Origin: Hyaloscypha bicolor E
Taxonomy: Eukaryota > Ascomycota > Leotiomycetes > Helotiales > Hyaloscyphaceae
DNA: 64,000 bases
Direction of reading: 5' to 3'
Assembly: GCF_002865645.1 (NCBI RefSeq)
Contig: NW_020194512.1
Location: 1-64,000 of the forward strand
Each line of letters opens with the position of its first letter. Position 1 is the first letter of the stretch. Below the pieces are notes generated by a model. It was given only the letters and a program-made list of their open reading frames with translations. It ran no database searches and was not told where the DNA came from. This document shows, in pieces, positions 19,601 to 33,500 of this stretch. The position numbers and the translations under genes were made by a program.

Positions 19601-22600
19601 TTTTAATTAATAAATTAGTCTTATTTTAAAGGCAAAAAATAATCTTAATATAATAATACTTAGAATTACTTTTAAAAATAATAAGGCTATATAATAAAAT
19701 CTAATTATAAATCTAATTAAAAAGTAATAAAATCGATTTCTTTAAAAGATTTTTAAAGATATTAGCTTAAATTTAGGCTATTTACTCTATATTTTTCGGA
19801 ACTTAAAACATTTACTAAATAATATCTAAATAAGCTACTAGGTAAGTTTTATTATTCTTATATATAATATAAATTATATTTAGAAAATAAGAATTATAAG
19901 GATTTTAGTTCGAAATAATTATATAATAAATATATATAAGAAATGTCTAATTAATAAGATTATAAAAAAAGGCCTTATTATTAATTAGGGCTTTATTTAT
20001 TATCTAATTAGCTATAAAAATAAAATAAATAATAGTTTTATTATAAATAAAAGAAATAAAATCTTTAATAAAAATAATATTATAAATATAAATATTTATA
20101 TAACTATATATATAATTTAAAATAGAAATAGAAATATATTTCTAAAAACTGAAACTAATTTGCTTTTATAAAAAGGTATCTTAAATTATTCTTTTAAATA
20201 ATTTATATTTCTTTTTAATATAAAAGCTTTAAATATTATAATAATTATATTAGATTTTTTAAAAAAAATCTTTAAAATTTACTTTTTCTTATTCTTTTTA
20301 TTAACTCTAAATTCTAAGTATTTTATATATTTTTAAATATAAAATATATAAGCTATTTTAATAAATATAATAAAAATTAAAAAGAACTTAATTTACTTAT
20401 TTATTAAAACTTAAAAAAAGTAAAGATCTTTATATTTAAAAGATTATAAATATAAGTATATTTATTAAGCTTTTAAAAATCAGGCTTAAGAAAATACTTT
20501 TAATTTACTTTAATAATATTAATATTTTTGCCTTTTACTTATAAATTAATAAGCTTTTTAATTATAACTTTATAAATAATATAAACCTTAGCTTAATTAT
20601 AATTACTAATAATAAGATTAATATAAAATTCTTTAACTTTTTTTTAAAATATTTTATAAGATATAACTAGTAAATTTATTAATGAATTTAGAAACTTCTT
20701 TAAATATTATAAGTTTAGGTTTATTAAAGTTCTTAATATTAAAAATAATAGACTTCGAAGAATTAATAAAGAATAAACATTTCTATTTATATCTTTATTA
20801 GCTTTTATATTTATAAGTTCTTAAATATATTAGTTAATAACTTTTTTAAACTTATTTCTAGTTATATTAACTTTTTATAAGCCGGATTTAATAAGTAATT
20901 ATTAATTATAAAAAGAAAGTTATTTAGGCTTTAATTTAAAAAAATCACATTTTCAAGAATTATATAACTAATTAAAAAAGCTTAATTAATTTAGTATAAT
21001 TTAGAATTAAAATATATTAATTTCAATCTAATTTTTTAAAAAGATTAATATTTTTCTTATTAAATTCCGGCTAATTATTTTATTTATTTTTACTTATTAT
21101 TTTGGCCCAAATAAATCTAATATTAATAAAGATTATATAAGATTTAATTTAGCTAAAATTAAAATTAGGCTTTTTAAAGTTTTTAATAATTGAATTATAA
21201 ATAAAAGAAATATAAGCCAGAATTTATTTATTAATAAGCCTAATAACTTATATAAATATAAATACTTTAGTAATAGTATTTAAGTTAATTAAATAGCTTT
21301 TATTTTAAAATTAGTATTTTAAGTTATTTAAATTTAAATAAATTATAAGAATTGAAATATCTTAAATATTTCTTTTTATATATAATTTTAATTTAATTTA
21401 AATTCCAATTATATTTATTATAAGTAATAATAATTACTTTAATTATAAAAATAAGGTATTAAATTTATTTTTAAAGGCTTTTTTATATTATTTATTAAGC
21501 TTTTTTATATATAATATTTATTATTTATATTATATAATAAACTAATTATTAAAAATAACTATAATTCTATTAATACTAATATTAATAATATTAATTATAT
21601 CGAGTTATTTCTTTAATAAAGCCTAATTAATAATCTTTAATATTTTTTCTAAATTAATAATTATTTACTTATTATAAAATATCTTAATATTTTTTTCTAA
21701 ATTAGGCTTAATAATATTTAATACTTCGAATTTTTTAAATATATAATTAACTTTTTTTTATTTTTTTTAAAAAAAAGCCTTATTTTTCTTTTTATATAAT
21801 AATATTCGAACGCTAATATATAGTATTATTAATAAAATAAGAGAGCCGGACCTAAAGAATTCTAAATTATTTTTTTTAAAAAAGTAAAAGATAATTTATT
21901 AATTAAAGAAATTTCCGAGTTTTATTTAAGCTTTAATATTTTTAAGCCAGGCTTATTAAAAATATTTAATAAATAAAACTACTTCTAGTAATTAGTAAAA
22001 GTAATAAATATATTAAAATTTATTATAAGTATTCTTTTTTAAGCTAAGCTTAAAAAGAAATTTATTAAAATAAAAACTTTTTAATTTTTTAAAAAATTAA
22101 TTTTAAAATAAAAAACTTAAAAATTACTTATATAATAGTTTTTATAAAATTTGAAAGAATATAATTAAATTTACTAAAAAATATATAAAGAAATTTTTAT
22201 AAATATTTTTTTTAGTTTTTAAAATTATAATATATAATAAAAGAATATAAAGCTTTTCTATAATAAATATAATAAATAAAAATAAAATATAAAAGTATAT
22301 TTAAAATTAAGGCTCTTTTTATATAAATAAATGAAATTTTTTAATTAATTTATTTAATATTATATATTTTATAATTTATTTGCCTTATTTTAAAAAAATA
22401 TTATTTTTTAATATATTAAGTTCTTTAAATATTTATAAAAATAAATAAAAATAAATTCTTTTTTTATTAAACTTTAAATTTTAATAATAATTTTAATAAA
22501 ATCTTTATTTATAATTTATATAATTCTTTAAAACTTACTTTTATTTAAAGAATTTATTAGAAATTTATTAGAAATATATAATATATAAATTAATAAAATT

Positions 22601-23535
22601 ATAATATTATAATATTAATATATAATCTTTAAATTCACTAAATTTAATAAAAACTAGCTATTAATTAAATTATTTATAAAATATAAGATTATATAATTAT
22701 ATTTTATTATTTATATTTTATATTTCGAGTTCTATAACTATATATATAACTATTAAAAAAATAGTTATATTAATACTAAAATTTCTTTAAAAATACAAAA
22801 AATAATATTTTTCTTTAATTATATACTAATTTCCTAATTTGGCCTAATATTAAACTATTTTAAATATTTTAAATATTTATATATATTTTTCTATTTTATA
22901 TTTCTCTTTCTTTTTATTTAATATATTTATTCTTTAATTTTTTTTTATATAATATTTATATTAATAAAGTATTTAAGAATATTTAATAACTTCGATTTTA
23001 TTATAGAATTAATAGAATTTAATATTATTCTAATTTATTTAATCTTTATAATCTTTTATTACTTATATATTTAATAAAGATATATTATATTAATTATTAA
23101 ATATTTCTTTTAAATAATATTTAATTTAATAAAGCATTTATATAAGAATTTCGAATTCATATAAATAACTAATAATAGTTTTATTTTTAGTATTTTATTA
23201 ATTATAGATTTAACTAAAGTATTTATATTAAAGCTATAAACTATATTATATAGTTTTAAAGCTAAAATATTTCTAGTAATTCTCTTATATTTAGTAAAAA
23301 ACTAATAAATAATATTAATATATTTAGTTTTATTTATTAAAACTAAAATATATTTAATTTAAAAAAAGAAATCTTAATTATTTATAAATAAAGTATTCGT
23401 AAAAATAATTAAATATAAGGACTTTTTTACTAGTTTTATAAATTTTAATTCTTTAATAATATTTTTAATTTACTATTAAATATATTTATTAAATATTTTT
23501 ATATTAGTTTCCGAAAATCTAATAATTTAAATTAT
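16675..23535. other. AT-rich sequence, origin not identified
   Basis: 6.9 kb of extremely AT-rich text. I could not match any stretch to a transposase, reverse transcriptase or LTR pair on either strand, and I saw no terminal repeats. It ends where the Copia A LTR begins. It contains a 17-bp tandem array at 18070-18207. It is presumably one or more older mutated elements. Confidence 0.5.
18070..18207. repeat. 17-bp tandem repeat, about 8 copies
   Basis: The unit TTATATTAAAATTAAAA is repeated head to tail about eight times with almost no variation, inside AT-rich sequence. Near identity of the copies in a heavily mutated region means it expanded after most RIP mutation. Confidence 0.9.
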
Positions 23536-23779
23536 TAGAAATATATTTCTTAGTTAAATATAACTTAATAAGGAAATAATATAGTAAAAGTAAAGGCAAA
23601 AAAGAAAACTTAATTATATTAATTAAAGAAAGAGAAAGAAAAAGAAAAAGAAAAAGAAAAAGAAAAAGAAAAAGAAAAAGAAAAAGAAAAAGAAAAAGAA
23701 AAAGAAAAATTATAAACTTTTATAAAGCTATAATTTTATTAGTTTATATAATATTACTATATAACTTATTTTCTTAATA
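23536..23779 (-). repeat. 3' LTR of Copia A, with hexamer expansion
   Basis: About 244 bp against about 184 bp in its mate; the extra length is a run of AAAGAA-type hexamers at about 23634-23708. Confidence 0.75.
23634..23708. repeat. (GAAAAA)n microsatellite inside the Copia A LTR
   Basis: About a dozen consecutive purine-only hexamers. The partner LTR at 36540-36580 has only AAAAAAAGAAAAATAGAAAA at this position. Confidence 0.85.
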
Positions 23780-25463
23780 CTTTTCTTTAGGATATATTCT
23801 TTCAAATATATTAATCTTATACTTTTACTCTTTTAGCTTTTCTATTTCCGATTATTTTTAGTATTTCTTTAAATTTCTTAAAAGCTATTTTAAATAATTA
23901 TTTTATTATTCTATTAATAATTATTTCGGTTATTAAAATATAAGTTATTTAGGCCTTTTATATCTTTATTAAGTCTCAAATAAAGTAATAAATAATTATA
24001 ATATACTTGAAATAATTATAAAAATAAGAGTTCTTAACTAAAATAATTATTTCCTAATTATTTTCTAGTATATAGACTTTAATTCTATTTTCTCTAATAT
24101 ATTATAGTTAATTTAAATCTCTAAAAATCTATATAACTTATTATTTTTATTTTATATATATAATAAATATTATAATATATTTTTTAATACTTTTCTAATT
24201 AGATTTATTACTAGCCTAATTAGTATTAAAATAAAAAATAAAAAATTTAAATTTATTTCCAAAATTATAATAAATTTTCTAGTTTAATATAAATTAAAAA
24301 TACTTTATTAAATTCTTAAATATATATTTGTAATACTTAACTAAATTATTTATAAATTATATTAATTTACTAAATATAAATATAATATTTAAATAAGTTA
24401 GTATTATTATAAATATAAGATATTTAATACTTTATTAGTATTTTATATTATTAATTTTTATATTTTTTATAATAATTCTTTATAGTAATTTATAATTAAA
24501 TATTAAAATAAATTTCTTCTTATATGACTCTTATATAATTTTAAAGTAATTAAGAATTATTACTAAATACTATTTTTAGTTAAAATAAATAATATAATTC
24601 TTTCTATTTCTAATAACTTTATAATTAAGAATCTTAGAGATTTCTTTTAAAAGCTTGGCCTTAAATTTATTAAATAATTAAATAAAGAACTAGTTTATAT
24701 CTAACTTATTTTTTATAATAATAATATTATTATTAATATAAATAAGAAGCTTAATACTTTGATTTATATATATATTAATATAAATTAGCTAAACTTTATA
24801 TAAAACCCTAATTTTTTATTTCTTAATAAATTAGTTAATTATAGTTTTAAATAACTTGCTTTAGTTTATATAAGCTTTATAATACTTTAAATATAAATCC
24901 GTTTTTAATATTTATATTCTAAAAAAGCTTTAAATAAATCTTTTTCTTTAAATATAATTCTATAAATATATTCTTAATATTAAACTAGTAATACTTTAGG
25001 TCTTTTTTAATAATTATTATTAGAAAAAGTCGGAATATATTTATTTTTATTATTAATGCAAATATCTAATTATAGTCTTTCTTTTTAATTTATATAAATT
25101 CTTATATAGCTAGCTTTATTTTATATTATTTAATTCTTTTATTAAAAGTAAGTTTAATATTAAAACCCTATTTATAATTAAGTAGATTAGTTTTTTTTAG
25201 ATAAAAAACTTCTTTTTAAGAATTATTTTATTTAAAGTTACTTATTTCTAAAACTTCTTATATATAGAATTAGAATTCTAGCCTTTATTCTTATTATAAA
25301 TATATAATTAAGAATCTCTTTTATAATTAGCTAATTATTTAATAATATTTAGTTCTTATTCTAAAATTAAATAATTATAGCTTAAATAACTTTTATTAAA
25401 TATTTATTTTCTTTAATAACTTTTTTATTATTATTTAAGATATCTAATAAAGTATTAATAAAT

Positions 25464-25646
25464 TATATTTAATATAATATTTATATTTAATATAATATTT
25501 ATATTTAATATAATATTTATATTTAATATAATATTTATATTTAATATAATATTTATTTTATATTTAATATAATATTTATATTTAATATAATATTTATATT
25601 TAATATAATATTTATATTTAATATAATATTTATATTTAATATAATA
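25464..25646. repeat. 18-bp tandem repeat, about 10 copies
   Basis: The unit ATATTTAATATAATATTT is repeated across about 180 bp with one short interruption near 25555. It lies within the Copia A body. Confidence 0.85.
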
Positions 25647-27575
25647 GTTATATCTAATTAATTAATTTATATATTTTCTAAAGTATTTGAAATAAGATTA
25701 TTAAATTTAGTATTTGTAACTAATAATTATATAATTGCTTTTTTATATAAAAAGATTTAAAATATTACTATTATTAAAGCTTAATTTATATTATTAAAAA
25801 TAGGAAATAAAATAAAATAATTTAGTAATTTAGTAATTAGCTATTTATAAGAAATAGAGTTTTATTTATTATTATTTTATTTCTTATAAGCTATTAATTT
25901 AGTATTATTATTTTTTATATTTGCCTTTATAAAGCTTGAGATATTTATTAGATTCTAATATAATAAAATAATTACTTATAAAATTAAACTTGGCTTTTTT
26001 ATAAGTATTTTTATTAGAGAAATATTTTTTCTTTAATTATTTAGCTATTAGTTAATTTATTACTATATTTAATATATTATAAGAGCTATTTAAATCTTAT
26101 AATTATAAGTTAATTATATTTCTTTTAATAAGTTTATTAACTTATATAATATTATATTTATTTATTTATTTATATTTTATAGTTTTAATTTTATATTTTA
26201 TAAATATATTTACTTATCTAAAATAAATAAGCTTATTCTTATATTTATATTTATTTATAAACTTCTTGTTTTTATAAAAGAAATACTTGTATTTTTATAT
26301 TTGAATATAATTAATTCTTGGCTTTTGTTTTAAAGAATATTTATTTAAAATAAACTCTTTTATTATTTAGCTTTAGTTTATTATATATATAATTCCAGAT
26401 ATAATAATTTAATTTAATTACTTTATTTTAGAACTTTAATAATAGATTTGCTTTTTTTAATAAAATATATATTATTTTTTATAATTTATATACTTCTCTT
26501 AATTAATTTGTTTTAATATAATAATATTATTATTATATTTCATAATTTCATACTTTTATAAGTCTTCTAATCTTATATTATCTTAAATAATTTCGGGGCA
26601 TTATCTAATTATATTTCTTTAACTAATTTCTTTATTTTATATTTAATATTAAGCTTTTAAATTTATAAATATTATATAATTATATATTTTAATTCTATTA
26701 GTAAAACTTATTTCTTTTATATTATATTATTAAGAATTAAAAAGAAGTAATTATAGCTATTAATAAAAATCGAGAATAAGCCTATTATATTAAATTAAAT
26801 TAGAGCTAGAATTATAGCTTTTTATAAGCTAAATGTTTTCGGGTTTTTATTTTTTATTTTTATTAAAGAATAAATCTTATAAAACTTAATATTATATAAA
26901 ATCTAAATTATTTTATTAAGAATTATAACTTTATAAAAGTAATATAATTTATTTAATTTAAAATAACTAAATCTTTTATATATAAGCTTATATTTAGTAA
27001 TAGTAACTATTTCTATTAAAGTCTAATATAAATAAGTAATTAGAGGTTTTAAATTCTTTTTTTTCTTATTTAATACTTTTATTTCTAATTTCTTTATTAT
27101 TCGGCTTTTTAATTAGCTATTTATAAGAATTAGTATTTTATATATTAATTTTAATTAATATAAATATAACTTGCTTTTCTTTTTCTAATATTATATAAGA
27201 AATAAAAGAAAGTTTATTAATTATTTTAGCTTTAATAATAATTTTTATTTTATATTTAAAATATAGCTTTTTATAATTAATTTCTTTTATAAAACTTGTT
27301 TTATATAAATACCTTACTAATAAGAAACTAATATCTAAATTTAATATAAAAAAATAATTAAAAACTAATATTAAAGTTCTATTTAATATATAATATTTTT
27401 CTTCTAATCTAAATTAATATATATTTAATAAAAACTAGTATAAACCTAAAGCAAGAAAATTAATTAGTTATATATATAATATAAATTAAGTTAAATAGCT
27501 AAGAACTTAAATATTTACTAATATTATTTTAAGAAAGTAAAATAGTTTTAGTTTTAGTATTTATTTTAGAATTAG

Positions 27576-27765
<190 letters not shown>

Positions 27766-29290
27766 TCTGAATTTCCCTTATTATTTTTATTTAATAATCT
27801 TTCTTTTTTCTAAAGGCTTCTTTAATTTATTTATATAATTTCTTATTTCTAATTTCTTTTTAATTCTTTCTGATTTCTATTTACTATTTTACTTAAAATT
27901 AAAAATATTTTTTAATATAAATATTCTTTCTAATCTTAGAAATAAGCTTTATTATTAAGATTAAAGCTATCTTTATTTTAGCCTTTATTATAACTAAAAA
28001 TAATATATAAATTAATAATATAACTTTATTTCTATATATTAAAGTCTATTTTTAATTAAGGTCTAACTTATATTATTTTAATATAATATTTTCTGTTTTA
28101 TTTCCTTTATTTCCTTTTTTTATAATTAGCCTCTATTTTTATTACTTTTATATATTATACTAGTAATTATATCTTATAGCTAACTCGTATTTAAATTACT
28201 AAATATATTAGAAATTAATATTTATATATCTTTAATATTTTAGCCTTAGGTTTAAAATATTATAATAGCCCTTTTTTTCCTAAATTTACTAAGCTAATAA
28301 TCCGCCTTATAGAAATCTTTTAGAACTTTATAAAAGTATTATTTTAATTATAAAGCTTTAATTTCTCTATATTATTTATTATAAAATATATAAAAGGAAA
28401 ACTATAATAAAATAAAAATTTATATAAAGTATATTAGAATATAAAACGTAATTTAATAATAAAATAATAGGAATAAAGATATAAATAATAAAGTATAAAT
28501 AGTATATAGTATATAAAAGCTTAATTAATTAAATATAAAAGAGAAATTATTATTTAGAACTATAGAAAAGCTAGTTTTCTTATATAATTTCTATAAGTTA
28601 TATATAAAAGGCTCTAATTTTTATTATATAACTAAAATCTTAAAACTATTAAAATAAAGTAATTTTAATAAAATACGGCTTATTATATTATATTATCTAA
28701 AATATATTTCTTTTTTTAATATATATTTAAAGTTCTAGATTTTCTAAATTATTATTATAACTTTAATTAAAAAAAATTAGTAATATTTTATTTTAAGAAA
28801 TTATTATATTATTTTAATATAAATTAGCTTATTAATTTTAATAATATTTTTATTAAAAAGTAATTAAATAATGTAATATAAGATAATAGCTTTATTTTTA
28901 TTATATTAAATAAGCTTCTTTTTAAGCTTTAATTTTATTATTTCCTTTATTATTTTCTTAATTTTATTCTTGTCTTTTTCTTTAATTAATATATTAAATA
29001 TTATAAGTATTATAAATATTATATTTATAATATATATATTCTTATTTAGTTTAATAATATACTAGATTTCTTTAATATAAAACTTTAGTAATATTTTGCG
29101 AAATTATGTTTTATAATTTAATTAGCTTAAAAGCTTAAGCTTAAAAATATATTCTTTATTATTTATAATAATATATTTTGTAATTATAAAGAAATAATAG
29201 TTTAATATTTTATAGTTATAGAATTATTAATAATAAGAGTATTTATAGTTTATTAATATATTATTATTTTTTCTTATATCTTTAGCTTAA

Positions 29291-29461
29291 TAATATATAT
29301 AAAGATTATAGAATAGAGAATTATATTAAATAATAAAAGAGTTTATTAAACTAGCTAGAAAAGAGCTTAAGTAAAGTATAAAGCTTTAGGAAATAAGTAT
29401 ATAGATCCTAATTAAATAAAGTAATTATACTAGCCTTAATTTAGTAATTCTTATTATAATA
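29291..29461 (-). repeat. 3' LTR of Copia B
   Basis: 171 bp, mate of 36088-36258, preceded by target duplication CTTAA. More AT-rich than its mate. Confidence 0.9.
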
Positions 29462-30599
29462 TATTCTCTAGAAAGGTATAATATTATATTTTACCTGTTT
29501 TATCTAATTAGAAAGCTTTGAAATAGCAAAAATCGTTTAATATATGAGTTTTATAAAGCCGTATTAATATTCCGAACTAAATAGGCTTAGTATATATTAT
29601 TTCTTTAGATTACCGAATTCTAGGAAAGCTTTATAAAAAGCCTTTCTTTCTATAAATTCTAGAGCTTTTAATTAAATTACTCTTTTTTAATATCCCTCTA
29701 GAGTTCTTTTTCTAAGCTTCTAATTATTATAAATATGGCTTATACTAGTTTTATTTTTTCTTATATTACTATTAAGTTAATTCCGGCTTATAAATCTAAG
29801 ATATTTTTAACCTAAAATATATTCTTACTTTACCTTTTACTAACTTTAGATAGTATTAAGTAGCTTATAAAACTATTATAAATATAGCTATTAACTATTA
29901 ATATAAAGCTTATATTTAATAGAATATTAAGGTTTAGATCCCTATAATATCTTCTAATACTTCTAGTACTCTTTTACTAAAAGTAAAAAAAACTATCCCG
30001 AAATCTTATATTTCTTATCCTACTTATACTAGTCTTAAAAAAATCCCTTATATAGGTTATTATAAGTTCTCTATATTATTCTAATACTTGTTTTAACTTA
30101 ATATAGTCTCTTTTACTCTAAAGAATAAGAGTAATAGTTCTTACTATAATACTATTAATAGAGGTTCTTATTACTAGAAATATACTTCTAGTTATTCTTA
30201 TTCTACTATTCCGATCTCTTATATCTCTATTATATAGCTCTTTTTTACTAAACTCCTAATTACCAAAAATACTATAAGCTCTTTTTTTAATTCTCTTTAT
30301 AAATTCTAATTCTTTTAAAGTATTTATTTACTTTTAGGTATTTTATTTATATTATATTTAAGATTACTAAATCTAATAAAAAGAATAGTAATAAAAGCTC
30401 GTTTATTAAGGCTTTAAAGGCTATTAAGAAAAATAAGAAATAGTTTAATTAAGTAAAGGGCCTTTTATATAAGCTTATTAATACTATAATAGAATACTTT
30501 TAGATTTCCTACTATTAGCTCTTAAGCTTTATTATTTTAATAGATTTTATAAATAAAACATATAAATAAAAGTTTCTTTTTATATTATTTAATTATTTT

Positions 30600-33500
30600 A
30601 ATCTTTATTCTAATATTCTATAAATTTAATAAAGTTCTAAAGTTCTCGAATTTAAATTAGAATAGATTTTTTATAAATTCATTTATAAATATACTATTTA
30701 TTTAAACATATATAACTTAAAATATATCTTTATTATATTCTTAATATAGTTATATATTCTAGATATTAATATAATAGAGCTTTATAGTAATTCTTTTATT
30801 TTCTCTAATAATTAGTTAAATAATTTATTTATTATTATAGAATATAATTCAGAGCTTTCTAAGATCTAAATATAAATCCCTAAATAGTTTCTAGAAAGCT
30901 ATAGTTTTCTTTACTATATAAGTAACTTTATATATTTCTGATTTAGTTAAAGAAATAGTTATAGTATTTTATTATATAGCTTTTTATAATATTAAATCTC
31001 TAAATAAAGAAATTATATATCTATAGCTTAATTATTATATATCTAGGTTATTTATATATAAAGTATTAGATATAATTTATAGTTATGTTTCTCTATATTT
31101 CCTATTATACTAAATTACTAAAAACCGGGTTCTAAATAGGTATTAGAAAGCCTAATCTATAGTTATAAAATATTCTGAAATAGGATTTATTAAGAACTAA
31201 GAAAGTACTAAAATAATAAAAGCTATATCTAATCTAATTATAAGTATAATATAAAGTAATAATTTAACTTTCTTTTAATATATCTTAATTTAATATAAAT
31301 AAACTTAATTATTATATTTCCGAAAATTAATTCCAGATAATAGAATATTAGAATACTTTCTATTTATTATTCTAAACTTCTTAGTAATTTTCTTAATATA
31401 GGTATTATAAATTAGCTAGAGCTTTTTAGTTTTCTAATTTCTAATTATATAAATTCCTAGAAATTACTTTATATTTCATATATTATAAAGCTTATAAATT
31501 CTTTTAATCTAAATAATAATTAATTAAGTATATATTTTATTATTCTTATAATAAAGTATTTAAAAGTTATTTATATAGAAAATAATAAAAACTTTATAAT
31601 TTATATTTATATAAATATAGAATTCTTTATTAAGTCTAGAGAATCTAATTTTCTTAAGAGTATTTATCTAGTACTTATATTATAGAATAGGAAAGTCTTA
31701 TAGCCTATATAGAACTCGATTTATTTCTATTATATATTCTAGTATCTTGAAACTATCTAGTAGTTTATATATTACTATAGGCCTATTAGAATTTCTTTTT
31801 ATATTAATAAATGCATTTATAATATCGAATTACTTTATTTCTATATTAAAATAAGCCATAATTATACTAGCTATTTAAAAAGACCGTATTATAAGTATAA
31901 TAGTATATATAAATAGGAATAATATCTTCTTTTAAAGATCTTTATAAATTACTAGCCTTAAATAATACCAAATAATATATTTATTAAAATTAATTTTATA
32001 TATAAATATTTATTTTAAAGAAATCGGAAATATATTTGCTTTATTACTAGAAATAATTCTCTAGTAATTTCGAGCTTTAAAGTTATTAATCTCTAGTTTA
32101 GTATCTAATTTAAAATATTCTTTAGCTAGATATTTCTCTAGATTATTTTATATCTTTAGAGCTTTCAGAAAATTATTAATATAAAATTTTCTTATTATTA
32201 TATTATTTAAAGCTTTCTATTCTAGATATGCTTTTAATTAAACTATTATTATAATTGTAGTATAAATAGCCTTATAATCGAATTTCTTTTTATAATTCTT
32301 TAGCTAATTAGACTAAAGAAATCCTAAAAAAGATTCTAAATAGTTAATCTAATTTAATTTATTTATTATTTATAGTAATATACTTATTATAGTAATTATA
32401 TTATTACTAGCTCTATCTAAATCTCTATTCTAATTATTTCTCTTATATAAATATATTTGAATTAGCCTATTTCTAATTTTAATAATTGGCTTTCTTATTT
32501 ATTTTCTTTTTAGTTTTACTATTTAATCTTTTATTTTAGCTAAGCTATTTGCTTTTTCTATAGAGAATTCTTTTATTTCTATTAAGCTATTTACTTATTC
32601 TATAAATAAGCTTCTTGCTTTACTTATAAGGGCTATTAGTAGACCTTATTATTAGTTCTAAGGAAATCCTTTCCTGCTTTTATTAGTTTAATATATTTCT
32701 CTAATAGTTCTAGTATATTCTATTATATCTTTTTCTATAATACTAAGCCTTCTTAAGAGCTTAATACTTTTATTTCTACTATTTTTAGGCTTTAATATAT
32801 TTTCTGGCTCTAAAATACTTTATAAAATTATAAGTTCTATTTCTAGTAAAGCTATAGAGCTTTCTATTTCCGAGTTATAACCTATTAATATACTTATAGG
32901 CTCTTTTAATTATTAGTTTATTTGCTTATTATTTCCTAGTTTAGGTTTATTTTCAATTCGTTTTAATAAACTATTATATTATAATCCCTTATTATTAAAG
33001 ATTAATTTAGTATCCTAAATCTTATTCTCTAGAAGTAATTCTATTATATCTTTTATAATCTTTATATAATAGCCTTCTATATATTTATACTTCTTTTTAT
33101 AGAGAATATTCTTATTAAATATAATATTATATATAATAATTATTTAATTAAATATAGGAATCCAGATTTTATAAATATTAGATATAATATATTTAATTAA
33201 ATATCTAATATACTTATATAATATAATCTTAAATATTTTTTTATTTTATTTTACTTTATAATCTTTAATTATTAAATATGTTTTAGAACTATATATATAG
33301 ATTCTATTCTAATTAGGCCTAAGATTAACTATTATTTATATTATAAGTTCTGAATTATATTAATAGAAATAATTACGGAATTATAAATCAAGTATTTTAT
33401 TTAATATTCTCTAGTTATTTATATATAAGAGGCTCCGATTATATAAGTAGATTATAGCTATAGAACTCTCTAGCTATAGCTTTTTAGATAAATTAGTTAT

